Below are positions 15,337 to 23,493 of a stretch of 29,654 nt of DNA, piece by piece. Every line of letters begins with the position of its first letter. The stretch's first letter is position 1. Under the pieces are notes generated by a model. It was not told the origin of the DNA and ran no database searches. It worked only from the letters and a program-made list of their open reading frames with translations. The position numbers and the translations under genes are program-made. Source of the DNA: Verrucomicrobiota bacterium (lineage in GTDB: Bacteria > Verrucomicrobiota > Verrucomicrobiia > Limisphaerales > JAEYXS01); NCBI GenBank assembly GCA_023431185.1, contig JAEYXS010000109.1, positions 1-29,654 on the forward strand. The letters run 5' to 3'.

Positions 15337-16929
15337 TCAAGCCCAATATCGGTAATTGATCTCCGGGAAGATATTGTCCGTGGCCTCGATCTGCGTGAGC
15401 CAGCGTTCATCCACGCGCGTGATGGTCAGTTGCTCGTGCAGCGCGATGAACCGCAGCAGATGATCCTTCACTCGTTGCCGCGCATAGTTCGGACTGGTGC
15501 CTGTGCGCAGGATGAACGGCCAATCGCTGGCTTGAGCGAGTAAAAGTTCGCGCGCTGCTTGGTTGAGTGCGCGTCGTGTCAGCTCCGTCGGATTCGGATA
15601 CCGCTCGGCCAGGTCGCGCATGCGGTCCATGGCGATCTCCAAGTGTGGGATGATCCACTCGTTCGTCTCGTTCAGCCACACCCGATAGTAGCCTTCCTCA
15701 CCCCAGCTTGACGGACTTGGTCTTGCGATTTGATGGCTGGGCCGGTCCTTCAAAAACTCCGCCGGTGTGATCAGCGAAAAAGTCTGCTGGTCGTAATACG
15801 CCTTGCGCATGAAGAGGTCGAGGAACTCCGGCCCTTCATACCACCAATGCCCGAAAAGCTCGGCATCGTAAGGGCAGAGTACCATCGGCGGTCGGTCCAT
15901 GATGCCCTGCAACTGCTGGAACTGGGCGATGCGGGCGTTGAGGAAATGCGTGGCGTGTTCTTCCACCGCTTCCAGTGCCGCTTCACGTTGATAAATCTCT
16001 TTGGCCCCGCCATTCCCCGTGATGCGGTGATACTTGATGCCGGTGAACCCGCGCAGCTCCGGGGAGGGCAGGTAAGGCTTGAGGTAGTCCAAGTCCAGGT
16101 CGAACCCGATATCGCGGTAGAAATCACGATACCGCGGGTCGCCCGGATAACCTTCATTCCGGCTCCACACCTGCTTCGCGGAATCCAGATCGCGCCCAAA
16201 TGCAGCGATGCCATTCGGTGTATAGATCGGTGCGAAGACGCCGTAGCGCGGCCGCGGATTCGCATGGAGCAAACCGTGCGTGTCCATGATGAACCAGCGG
16301 ATGTTCGCCTCCAGCAGCACATCCTCGATGCCTTCCGAGTAGGCGCACTCCGGCAGCCAGATGCCGCGTGGATCGCAGCCGAAGCAGCTCCGGTAATGAT
16401 CCCGCGCTGTGAGCACTTGCGCCCGGACGCTTTCTGGATGACTGGCTAACAGCGGCAGCAACGCATGCGTAGCGGCGCACGTGATGATCTCCAGACAACC
16501 CATCACTTGAAAGCGCTTGAACGCTTCTACCAGATTGCGCTGATAAGAATTGTAGGTCTTGCGCGCTCCGATCAGGCGGATGTGGTAAAGTTGCGCGAGC
16601 GGATGGCACGCCTTGTCCCACGTCGTCCGGTGCGTTTCCTTTTCCGCCAGCTCCACCAGGCCGTCCAGATGCTTCGTGTAGCGTTCCTGCAGGAGCTCAT
16701 CCTGCAACATGGAGCAAAGGGTAGGGGTGAGGGTCAGAGTAAGGCGGAACTGCAAGCCGTCATTCACCCAGCCATCCATCAACTGGATGAGCGGGAGGTA
16801 CGTTTCCGTGACGGCCTCGAACAGCCAGCTTTCCTCCAAAAACTTAGGATGTTCCGGATGGCGTACGAACGGCAGGTGTGCGTGCAGCACCAGCGCGAGA
16901 TAACCTGGCTTGCCCTGTGTTTGCGACAT
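15337..16929 (-). CDS. GH57 1,4-alpha-glucan branching enzyme
   Basis: A 530-residue GH57 protein of the branching-enzyme subgroup (with DUF1957-type C-terminus). It forms alpha-1,6 branches in glycogen-like glucans in the cytoplasm. The ATG at 16929 is chosen because LALVLHAHLPFVRHPEHP, the family's N-terminal signature, begins about 10 residues later. The predicted nucleophile is Glu194 in GIWLPECAYS and the acid/base Asp355 in CPYDAELFGHWWYEGP, matching the spacing in characterised archaeal enzymes. The helical C-terminal region ends with EATDNIFPEINYRYW, also typical. No signal peptide. It follows the DUF4912 gene by 52 bases. DUF4912 proteins are recurrent neighbours of this enzyme group. 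Confidence 0.93.
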   Translation of the reverse strand: MSQTQGKPGYLALVLHAHLPFVRHPEHPKFLEESWLFEAVTETYLPLIQLMDGWVNDGLQFRLTLTLTPTLCSMLQDELLQERYTKHLDGLVELAEKETHRTTWDKACHPLAQLYHIRLIGARKTYNSYQRNLVEAFKRFQVMGCLEIITCAATHALLPLLASHPESVRAQVLTARDHYRSCFGCDPRGIWLPECAYSEGIEDVLLEANIRWFIMDTHGLLHANPRPRYGVFAPIYTPNGIAAFGRDLDSAKQVWSRNEGYPGDPRYRDFYRDIGFDLDLDYLKPYLPSPELRGFTGIKYHRITGNGGAKEIYQREAALEAVEEHATHFLNARIAQFQQLQGIMDRPPMVLCPYDAELFGHWWYEGPEFLDLFMRKAYYDQQTFSLITPAEFLKDRPSHQIARPSPSSWGEEGYYRVWLNETNEWIIPHLEIAMDRMRDLAERYPNPTELTRRALNQAARELLLAQASDWPFILRTGTSPNYARQRVKDHLLRFIALHEQLTITRVDERWLTQIEATDNIFPEINYRYWA

Positions 16930-16981
16930 TGTGTTTATGCGTCCCCTTTGGTGGCGAAGTGTGACGCTTGTCGCAAGGAAA

Positions 16982-18331
16982 TTATTCCACCGCGTCCGCA
17001 GTTGGAGGTTGCAAACTCGGGTCTTGTGGGTGCGTGCCCACATCCCCGTAGTAGCTCGTGCTGCGGCTGAACTTCAGTTCCGCACTGCGCGCTTCCGAGC
17101 GATCCGCTGACACGGCGACGGCGGGCAGATCGTAATTTCCATCCGGCAGCGCAAAGCGATAGCTGAACGAACCGTCCGGCCGCAGCTTGATGACCTTGCC
17201 GCCGATGGTGACTTCCGCCGTCGGTTCCGTGGCCCCGTAGATGATGAGCTCTGCGTTCACGTTGAACCAGAAACCTTTGTTCTCCACGCTGCCACCAAAC
17301 GGACTGGAGACACTGCCCAATCCACCCACGTTGACCACACCCTTCTGGGCTTTTGAGAACTCGGCTGCCGCCGCGCTGGACAATTCGTTGCTCAGTTTGC
17401 GCCGGATCAGCTCCGTGATCTCCAGCGAGCCGATCCAGATGCGGCGCACGCTGTCCATGGATACCACGTCGGCGAGCGCTTTTTCCTGCGCGGCGGTCCA
17501 GAGCCCCTTGGCCAGTGCCTTCGCCTTGGGCAGGGCGACGTTGCCTGCCGCCCTCAGTTGCTCCACGGCTTCCACCAACGGCAGGTTGCCCTTCAATTCC
17601 TGTTTCACCGTTTCGATCAAGTCCTGGAAGGGCACTTCCACCGGCAAATCCGTGAAACGCACTGAAGTGTCATCGGAAAGTGAATCCGGCGGCGTCAGGG
17701 TCGGCTTCGATTGCGAGACGGAAACCCATTTGCCGGCCTTGTCGTAATAGCCCAGCTCGGCCACGAAGCGTGAACCGGCCTTGCCCGCGTGGATGAACCA
17801 GTGGCGTGACTCCGGATGCACATGCGTTTCACCGAACGCCTTGCCGCTCACACGATTCAGGAACACCCGCACCACGAGGTGCTTATCCTTGGAGAGCGCA
17901 TTGTAACTGCGCTGTTGATCACGTGTGAGATCCCACGCGGCATACAGCCAGTGCGGATCGCGTGCCGCGAGGAACAAGCGGCCGGTGCCATAAGACTCCG
18001 GCAATTCACCCAGACCTGAATTCGGTTCATCAGCACCGAGAAAATAACGTTGGCCGGGACCACTGTTGCCTGGCGTGGGGATGGCGTCATCCTCGAAGAG
18101 GATGGCGGGCAGCTTCACCGCGGCCTTTTTGGCGGCGGCTTTCTTTGCCGTCGCTTTTTTTGGTGCTGCCTGTTTCAAGGCAGCCTTGGCTTCCTCGACT
18201 TGCTTGGGCGCGGTTTTAGCGGAACTGGCAGCGACGGCTTTGCGCGCTGCTTTCTTGGGTTTAGCAGATGGTGAAGAAGCTTCCGGCGTGATGGCGGCAG
18301 CTTTCTTCGCGGCTGTCTTCTTGGGTTTCAT
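16982..18331 (-). CDS. DUF4912 protein with histone-H1-like Lys/Ala-rich N-terminus
   Basis: A 449-residue protein. Residues 1 to about 75 are almost entirely Ala, Lys and Pro with repeated AAKK/KKA units, like the tail of histone H1 or bacterial H1-like proteins. A DUF4912 domain follows (about 105-215): SYGTGRLFLAARDPHWLYAAWDL, HLVVRVFLNRVSG, ETHVHPESRHWFIHAGKAGSRFVAELGYYD. The last 120 residues hold a beta-rich segment (NKGFWFNVNAELIIYGATEP, EVTIGGKVIKLRPDGSFSYRFALPDG) that looks Ig-like. DUF4912 has no established biochemical role, but its repeated link with GH57 branching enzymes suggests carbohydrate binding or glycogen-related function. It is the first gene of the minus-strand run leading to branching enzyme, sulfatase and esterase. 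Confidence 0.88.
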   Translation of the reverse strand: MKPKKTAAKKAAAITPEASSPSAKPKKAARKAVAASSAKTAPKQVEEAKAALKQAAPKKATAKKAAAKKAAVKLPAILFEDDAIPTPGNSGPGQRYFLGADEPNSGLGELPESYGTGRLFLAARDPHWLYAAWDLTRDQQRSYNALSKDKHLVVRVFLNRVSGKAFGETHVHPESRHWFIHAGKAGSRFVAELGYYDKAGKWVSVSQSKPTLTPPDSLSDDTSVRFTDLPVEVPFQDLIETVKQELKGNLPLVEAVEQLRAAGNVALPKAKALAKGLWTAAQEKALADVVSMDSVRRIWIGSLEITELIRRKLSNELSSAAAAEFSKAQKGVVNVGGLGSVSSPFGGSVENKGFWFNVNAELIIYGATEPTAEVTIGGKVIKLRPDGSFSYRFALPDGNYDLPAVAVSADRSEARSAELKFSRSTSYYGDVGTHPQDPSLQPPTADAVE

Positions 18332-18538
18332 ACAGCGGTGTCGGCGAGCTTGGCGACGTGTGGATCAACGTCAGCTCGAAATTAGAAACAACCCGCCTCC
18401 TCTGCAATCATAAATGCTGATGCTGCGAAATGAATACTGCGGATAAAATATGCGAAATCTACCAGTGCAACTTGCGCATTGCCCCCCATCTCCCTTGGTG
18501 CCAAGCTCTTGCTGATTCCTGAAAAACGTTTTTTACCC

Positions 18539-19114
18539 ATGAAAACCTCGCTTCTAGCTGTCCTTCTGAGTGCCTCCTTCCTCGTCGGGTGTGTCCATCG
18601 TGAGCCTGCCGCTACCACGGCAACCTCTGCCAGTGCTGCCACCTTTACCACCCCCAAGCTCGAAAACCTCGACAGCCAAATCAAGGCCAACCCGGAGAAC
18701 TACCAAGCCTATGCGAATCGCGGCTACACGCTTGCGCTGCTGGGCCGCAAGGAAGCTGCCCGCGCCGATTTGCGCAAGGCCGTGGAACTGTTCCCCAAGG
18801 CGCCCATGATCAACCAGACCGGCTGGGCTTATTTCAACATGGGCGATTATCAAACCGCCGTAGAACACTTCGAGAGGGCTGGGGAGATGAGCCAGAACCG
18901 CTCGCGCTACGATTATTACTCCAAAGTCCTCGGCTACTGGGGCACCGGCAACCAGGCCAAGGCCATGGAGAACTACCAGCTCGCCGTGGAGCGCGAACCC
19001 AAGTTCGGCCAGTTCGCCACCCTGCAGGAACGCGTTGCAGAATGGACCCCGCTCGAGCGTCGCGCCATGTTCGAGACCTACGCCCTGTGGAGCAAGGCGT
19101 GGAAGGCGCAATAA
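18539..19114 (+). CDS. TPR-repeat lipoprotein
   Basis: A 191-residue predicted lipoprotein. The ATG at 18539 gives a compact signal peptide with lipobox LVGC (Cys18). The longer frame from 18479 would place 20 extra residues in front of it. After an Ala/Thr-rich linker come TPR-like helices: ENYQAYANRGYTLALLGRKEAARADLRKAVELFP, PMINQTGWAYFNMGDYQTAVEHFERAGEM and YYSKVLGYWGTGNQAKAMENYQLAVEREPKF. Such proteins usually scaffold envelope complexes. No partner is evident: upstream is the divergent DUF4912 gene and downstream is tRNA-Val. Confidence 0.88.
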   Translation: MKTSLLAVLLSASFLVGCVHREPAATTATSASAATFTTPKLENLDSQIKANPENYQAYANRGYTLALLGRKEAARADLRKAVELFPKAPMINQTGWAYFNMGDYQTAVEHFERAGEMSQNRSRYDYYSKVLGYWGTGNQAKAMENYQLAVEREPKFGQFATLQERVAEWTPLERRAMFETYALWSKAWKAQ

Positions 19115-19233
19115 GCCGTTTCTGGGTTGTCTAAGAGGGTAAAATTTCCTGCAAAAAGAGCCTTGCCTTGCTTGGGGGAGGTACCTAATGTTTCCGGCAC
19201 TCGACACCGGAAATCCGGTGCGGGTATGTGGCC

Positions 19234-19308
19234 GCGCGCTTAGCTCAGTGGTAGAGCATTACCTTCACACGGTAGGGGTCGCAGGTTCGAAACCTGCAGT
19301 GCGCACCA
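19234..19308 (+). tRNA. tRNA-Val (anticodon CAC), CCA encoded
   Basis: The acceptor stem is GCGCGCT / AGTGCGC (one G-T pair) with discriminator A and encoded CCA. The D arm contains GCTCAGTGGTAGAGC. The anticodon stem TACC / GGTA encloses loop TTCACAC (anticodon CAC). The T arm is a perfect GCAGG / CCTGC with loop TTCGAAA. A small CACCGG/CCGGTG hairpin (19205-19220) lies just upstream. Confidence 0.95.
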
Positions 19309-19562
19309 TCTCTCAATTTTCGCCAGAATCCGCCCCGCAGCGCCAGAAAGTGACTTTTCCCCTTTGTTTGCAGTGGTTTTAGCGTTCTCAACCCGCAAGC
19401 TTTCCGTGACAGGCTGCGTCACCGTTTGATCTGCTGCGCCCTCTTTAAACCTGTTTAGATGGACCGACGGGAACCGATGATAGTCCGCATCGCAGGCTCG
19501 TTTTTGTGTATCCTGTTCGCAGCGTCTGTCTCCACTCGCATCGATACCCGCTATCAGGCGGA

Positions 19563-20492
19563 TCACTTCACCCCTTCGGCCAAGATCGTCTGGAAATGGG
19601 GCGGCTGTTCTTCTCTGGCGACGATGCTGACGTGAACTTTCTTGAAGCCCGCATCTTCGAGCCAGCGTTGCAGATCGCTCACAGCGAAGCCGAGCCAGCG
19701 ATCGCCGTAGAGTTCGGGGGCTTGCTCGAAGGTGTGCTTGAGCAGGTCGAGGATCACAATCTGGCCGCCCGGCTTGAGGATCTGATACGCAGCCGCAATC
19801 GCCTTGGCCGGTTCCGCAGCGTGATGCAGCGCCTGGCTAAGGATGGCGAGATCGATGCTCTTGGCCTCGATGGGCGGGTTCTCCAAGTCACCTTGGCGGA
19901 ATTCGAGATTTTTGAGGCCGTTCTTCTTCGCCTTCTCGGCACCGTAGGAGACGATCTTCTCCGAGTTATCGACGGCGATGACCTTCTTCGCGCGGACGGC
20001 GAGGAGTTCACTCAGCAGACCTTCACCAGAACCGAGGTCAGCAATGGTGAGCGGAGGGAGCACGTGAAGGAGGAGGTGACCGAAAGCCTGCCAGGAGCGG
20101 CCGGGGCCATAGACACGGTCGAAACGGCCGGCGATCTGGTTGAAATAAAGACGGGCCTGTTCGCGACGGAGATTCAGGACGCGGCGGAGATTGATCTGGT
20201 CCGCCTCGTATTCAGGCAATTCCTTGGCGGCACGGACAGCCATCTCCAAGAGCAGGCGGGTTTCCTCGTCGCCAGCACCGTTCCACTTGTAGAACGTGCG
20301 CTTGCCGTCACGGCGGGATTGGAGCAGCCCGGCCTCTTGCAACTGGCCCAGGTGGGTGGAGATGCGGGACTGGCCGAGGTGGGAGATGTCCTGTAACTCG
20401 TTGACGGACAACTCGTCCTGCTGGAGCAGGGCGATTATCCGGAGCCGGGTGGCATCGGACAGCGCGCGCAGGGATTTGAGTGTCTGGGCCAT
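19563..20492 (-). CDS. ArsR-family HTH regulator fused to SAM-methyltransferase domain (SahR-like)
   Basis: The N-terminal half is a winged-helix ArsR domain: LKSLRALSDATRLRIIALL, then SVNELQDISHLGQSRISTHLGQLQEAGLL with the recognition helix, and RRDGKRTFYKW as the wing. No metal-binding cysteines are present. The C-terminal part is a class I methyltransferase fold with motif I DLGSGEGLLSE, the acidic end of strand 2 in VIAVDNSEKIV, and LSQALHHAAEPAKAI...LKPGGQIVILD. The ATG at 20492 (309 residues) is preferred since the promoter on this strand would start transcription near 20541. A TTG at 20546 would add 18 residues. It is divergent from metK-ahcY. This architecture and context fit SahR, the described SAH-responsive repressor of the SAM cycle; here the methyltransferase fold would sense SAH, with little or no catalysis required. 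Confidence 0.88.
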   Translation of the reverse strand: MAQTLKSLRALSDATRLRIIALLQQDELSVNELQDISHLGQSRISTHLGQLQEAGLLQSRRDGKRTFYKWNGAGDEETRLLLEMAVRAAKELPEYEADQINLRRVLNLRREQARLYFNQIAGRFDRVYGPGRSWQAFGHLLLHVLPPLTIADLGSGEGLLSELLAVRAKKVIAVDNSEKIVSYGAEKAKKNGLKNLEFRQGDLENPPIEAKSIDLAILSQALHHAAEPAKAIAAAYQILKPGGQIVILDLLKHTFEQAPELYGDRWLGFAVSDLQRWLEDAGFKKVHVSIVAREEQPPHFQTILAEGVK

Positions 20493-20529
20493 ACGATTTA
20501 AAACGGTGTCTGGTTTCGGCAAAAACCGT

Positions 20530-20575
20530 TTGACGAACTGAAACAAAGATATATCATCCTATCTTGATACGTCAA
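20530..20575. promoter_or_regulatory. Overlapping divergent promoters with central inverted repeat (candidate SahR operator)
   Basis: On the plus strand TTGACG (20530-20535), 16 bases, TATCAT (20552-20557) point to metK. On the minus strand TTGACG (20575-20570), 16 bases, TATATC (20553-20548) point to the regulator. The two -10 boxes overlap, so polymerase can use only one at a time. Between them TATCA (20552-20556), eight bases and TGATA (20565-20569) form an 18-bp inverted repeat over the metK -10 box and start region, a good place for a repressor that also controls its own gene. Confidence 0.6.
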
Positions 20576-20607
20576 TATGAACATCTTGGCGGTCGAAAAA
20601 TTAATCC

Positions 20608-21822
20608 ATGAGCGATAAATACATCTTCTCTTCCGAGTCTGTCGGTGAAGGTCACCCGGACAAAGTTTGCGATACCATTTCCGATGCGATCTTGGACGCG
20701 TGTCTGACCGAGGACAAAACCAGCCGCGTGGCGTGCGAGACGTTCGTCAAGAGCAACATGGTGGTGGTGGGCGGCGAGATCACAATCCCCAAGCTGCAGG
20801 ATCGCAAGACGGGTACGACCAAGCCGCTGGACACGGTCATCAATGTGGGGCAGGTCATCCGCAAGGCCATCCGGGGCATCGGTTACGTGAATGATGACGA
20901 TGTGTTCCATGCGGACAAGGTGTTCATCAACAATTACCTGACCACCCAGTCGCCGGATATCGCGCAGGGTGTGGATGCGAAGAAGGCGGACGGCAAGAAG
21001 CATGCGGAACAGGGTGCCGGGGATCAGGGCATCATGTTCGGTTACGCGAGCAACGAGACGCCGGAGTTGATGCCCGCGCCGATCATGTTCGCGCATCGTC
21101 TGGGCCGCAAGCTGACCGAAGTGCGCAAGAGTGGCAAGGTGCCGTGGCTGCGTCCGGATGCGAAGAGCCAGGTTTCTGTGGAATATGTGGACGGCAAGCC
21201 GACCCGCATCACGAACGCGGTCATCTCCACGCAGCATACGGAGGACGTTTCCCACGCTGAGATCGAGAAGTTCTGCATCGAGAAGATCATCAAGGCGGTG
21301 TTGCCGAAGGCGATGCTGACGAAGGAGACCGAGTATCTCATCAATCCTACGGGCCGTTTCGTGGTGGGTGGACCGGAAGGTGACAGCGGATTGACGGGCC
21401 GCAAGATTATCGTGGACACCTACGGTGGCATGGGCCGTCATGGTGGCGGCGCCTTCTCCGGCAAGGATCCGAGCAAGGTGGACCGCAGCGCCGCTTACAT
21501 GGGCCGCTGGGTCGCGAAGAACGTGGTGGCCGCCGGCCTCTCGGCAAAGTGCGAAGTGCAGTTCGCGTATGCCATCGGTCACCCGAAGCCGGTGAGCGTG
21601 CACATCGACACGTTCGGCACGGGCGTGGTGAGTGATGCGGATATCCTAAAGGCAGTCTTGAAGGTGTTCAGCTTCAAGCCGGCGGACATCGTCAGCCAGC
21701 TCAACCTCCTGCGCCCGATCTACAGCAAGACGACCAACTATGGTCACTTCGGCAAGGACGACAAGGACATCACCTGGGAATCCACCAGCAAGGCCGCCGC
21801 GCTGAAGAAGGCGGTCAAGTAA
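20608..21822 (+). CDS. metK: S-adenosylmethionine synthase
   Basis: A 404-residue cytoplasmic enzyme making AdoMet from methionine and ATP. Clear signatures are GEGHPDK (13-19), GAGDQGIMFGYA (136-147), GGPEGDSGLTGRKIIVDTYGG (254-274) and GGGAFSGKDPSKVDRSAAY (279-297), covering the ATP, Mg/K and substrate sites. Length is a little above the roughly 385 usual. First gene of the SAM-cycle pair, with a predicted leader of about 45 bases. Likely repressed by the divergent ArsR-methyltransferase regulator. A hairpin with T-run separates it from ahcY. Confidence 0.97.
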   Translation: MSDKYIFSSESVGEGHPDKVCDTISDAILDACLTEDKTSRVACETFVKSNMVVVGGEITIPKLQDRKTGTTKPLDTVINVGQVIRKAIRGIGYVNDDDVFHADKVFINNYLTTQSPDIAQGVDAKKADGKKHAEQGAGDQGIMFGYASNETPELMPAPIMFAHRLGRKLTEVRKSGKVPWLRPDAKSQVSVEYVDGKPTRITNAVISTQHTEDVSHAEIEKFCIEKIIKAVLPKAMLTKETEYLINPTGRFVVGGPEGDSGLTGRKIIVDTYGGMGRHGGGAFSGKDPSKVDRSAAYMGRWVAKNVVAAGLSAKCEVQFAYAIGHPKPVSVHIDTFGTGVVSDADILKAVLKVFSFKPADIVSQLNLLRPIYSKTTNYGHFGKDDKDITWESTSKAAALKKAVK

Positions 21823-21837
21823 GTTCAAGCGTGATTG

Positions 21838-21881
21838 GTTGAAGCGTTAAATGGTGAATGCCTTTAACGTTTCAACTTTTT
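21838..21881 (+). terminator. Hairpin with T-run between metK and ahcY
   Basis: A 14-bp stem (21838-21851 with 21863-21876, one G-T pair) around an 11-base loop is directly followed by TTTTT (21877-21881). It begins 15 bases after the metK stop. It should terminate or attenuate transcription ahead of ahcY. The flanking sequence up to the ahcY ATG repeats a TTTAAC-like unit several times, which may reflect a simple-repeat origin. Confidence 0.6.
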
Positions 21882-21910
21882 AACCAATTTAACTCTTTTA
21901 ACGAATTATC

Positions 21911-23413
21911 ATGGCAAAAACCAAATCCAAAGCTGTTGCGGCTGCCGTCTTGGCAGAAGTGAGCGCAGCAACGGCGAACCTCGCCGCGTATACCGCTCTG
22001 ACGCCTGCGGGCAAAGACTACATCGTGCGTGATTTCGCGCTGGCCGAATGGGGCCGCAAAGAGATCGCGGTGGCCGAGCATGAGATGCCCGGTCTGATGT
22101 CCGTGCGTCAGAAGTACGCGAAGCAGAAGCCCTTGAAGGGCGTGCGTGTGACGGGTTCCCTGCACATGACCATTCAGACCGCGGTGCTCATCGAGACGCT
22201 CGTGGCGCTGGGTGCGGACGTGCGCTGGGCTTCCTGCAACATCTTCTCCACGCAGGATCATGCGGCCTCGGCCATCGCGGCCACGGGCACGCCGGTCTTC
22301 GCCTGGAAAGGTGAGACGCTGGAAGAGTATTGGGAACTGACCTTGAAAGCCGTCATCTTCCCCGGTGACAAGGGCCCGGAACTGGTTGTAGACGACGGTG
22401 GCGACGTGACTTTGCTCATCCACAAAGGTTATGAACTCGAGAACGGTTCCAACTGGGTGAACACCAAGAGCGGTTCCCACGAGGAGGCGGTCATCAAGAA
22501 CCTTCTGAAGCGCGTGGCGAAGGAAAAGCCCGGCATCTGGACGAAGATCGTCAAGGACTGGAAGGGTGTCTCCGAAGAGACGACCACGGGCGTGCATCGC
22601 CTCTATCAGCTCGCTGAACAAGGCAAGTTGCTGGTGCCGGCCATCAACGTGAACGACTCGGTGACGAAGTCCAAGTTCGACAATCTCTACGGCTGCCGCG
22701 AATCGCTGGCGGACGGCATCAAGCGCGCGACGGACGTGATGCTCGCGGGCAAGGTCGCTGTGGTCTGCGGTTACGGTGACGTGGGCAAGGGCTGCGCCCA
22801 CTCGCTGCGGGCGTATGGTTCCCGTGTAGTGGTGACGGAGATCGATCCGATCAATGCCTTGCAGGCGGCGATGGAGGGTTTCGAAGTGAACACGATCGAG
22901 AGCACGCTGGGCGTGGGCGACATCTATGTGACCACGACGGGCAACTGCGACATCATCACGGTGGAACACATGCTCGCGATGAAGGATCAGGCGATCGTCT
23001 GCAACATCGGTCATTTCGACAACGAGATCCAAGTGGATGCGTTGAAGAAGACGAAGGGCGTGAAGATCGAGAACATCAAGCCGCAGTATGACCGCTATCA
23101 TCTGCCGGGCAACAAGAGCATCTACATGCTGGCCGAAGGCCGTCTGGTGAATCTCGGCTGCGCCACGGGGCATCCGAGCTTTGTGATGTCGAACTCGTTC
23201 ACGAACCAGACGCTGGCGCAGATCGACCTCTGGGCGAACAAGGACAAGTATGAGAAGACGGTCTATCGTCTGCCGAAGCGCCTGGACGAAGAAGTGGCCC
23301 GTTTGCACCTCGAGAAGATTGGCGTAAAGCTGACGAAGCTGACCAAGAAACAGGCCGAATATCTCGGCGTGCCGGCCGACGGTCCGTATAAGCCGGAACA
23401 TTATCGCTACTAG
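21911..23413 (+). CDS. ahcY: Adenosylhomocysteinase (SAH hydrolase)
   Basis: A 500-residue NAD-dependent enzyme that splits S-adenosylhomocysteine into adenosine and homocysteine, relieving inhibition of methyltransferases. Seen are SLHMTIQTAVLIETL (83-97), CNIFSTQDHAA (109-119), NVNDSVTKSKFDN (247-259), the NAD-binding VVCGYGDVGKGCA (284-296), CNIGHFDNEI and the C-terminal KPEHYRY that reaches into the neighbouring subunit. It is longer than the roughly 430-residue eukaryotic form because of an insertion near 150-190, as in many bacteria, and has a short Ala/Lys-rich N-terminal extension. It ends before a strong terminator. Together with metK it forms most of the SAM-SAH cycle; no methionine synthase is in the window. 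Confidence 0.97.
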   Translation: MAKTKSKAVAAAVLAEVSAATANLAAYTALTPAGKDYIVRDFALAEWGRKEIAVAEHEMPGLMSVRQKYAKQKPLKGVRVTGSLHMTIQTAVLIETLVALGADVRWASCNIFSTQDHAASAIAATGTPVFAWKGETLEEYWELTLKAVIFPGDKGPELVVDDGGDVTLLIHKGYELENGSNWVNTKSGSHEEAVIKNLLKRVAKEKPGIWTKIVKDWKGVSEETTTGVHRLYQLAEQGKLLVPAINVNDSVTKSKFDNLYGCRESLADGIKRATDVMLAGKVAVVCGYGDVGKGCAHSLRAYGSRVVVTEIDPINALQAAMEGFEVNTIESTLGVGDIYVTTTGNCDIITVEHMLAMKDQAIVCNIGHFDNEIQVDALKKTKGVKIENIKPQYDRYHLPGNKSIYMLAEGRLVNLGCATGHPSFVMSNSFTNQTLAQIDLWANKDKYEKTVYRLPKRLDEEVARLHLEKIGVKLTKLTKKQAEYLGVPADGPYKPEHYRY

Positions 23414-23448
23414 ACAGCGGCAAGGCCCACATAGGTGCGGAATTCAAA

Positions 23449-23478
23449 AGCGGGCGAGGTTTCCTCGCCCGCTTTTTT
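23449..23478. terminator. Strong bidirectional terminator (ahcY and greB-like gene)
   Basis: An 11-bp perfect stem (23449-23459 with 23463-23473) and TTT loop is followed on the plus strand by a T-run to 23478. On the minus strand it is followed by CTTTTGAATT. It lies between the converging ahcY and GreA/GreB-family genes. Confidence 0.9.
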
Positions 23479-23493
23479 CAGATGAGGGTGGAT

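Noticed and set aside
14103..15359. Long plus-strand frame (418 codons) opposite the sulfatase.
   Set aside because: Shadow frame rich in Arg, Ile, Gln and His without any motif; the sulfatase frame carries CLPSR and the metal ligands.
19188..19382. Plus-strand frame across tRNA-Val (ALSSVVEHYLHTVGVAGSKPAVRT).
   Set aside because: Artefact of translating the tRNA itself; the cloverleaf is complete.
20547..20607. SAM or SAH riboswitch ahead of metK.
   Set aside because: Only about 45 bases remain after the predicted start of transcription, too short for known SAM-I, SAM-II or SAH aptamers, and no conserved core was seen.
21872..23401. Minus-strand frame of 509 codons opposite ahcY.
   Set aside because: Shadow of the ahcY gene, His/Arg/Leu-rich and with no recognisable domain.
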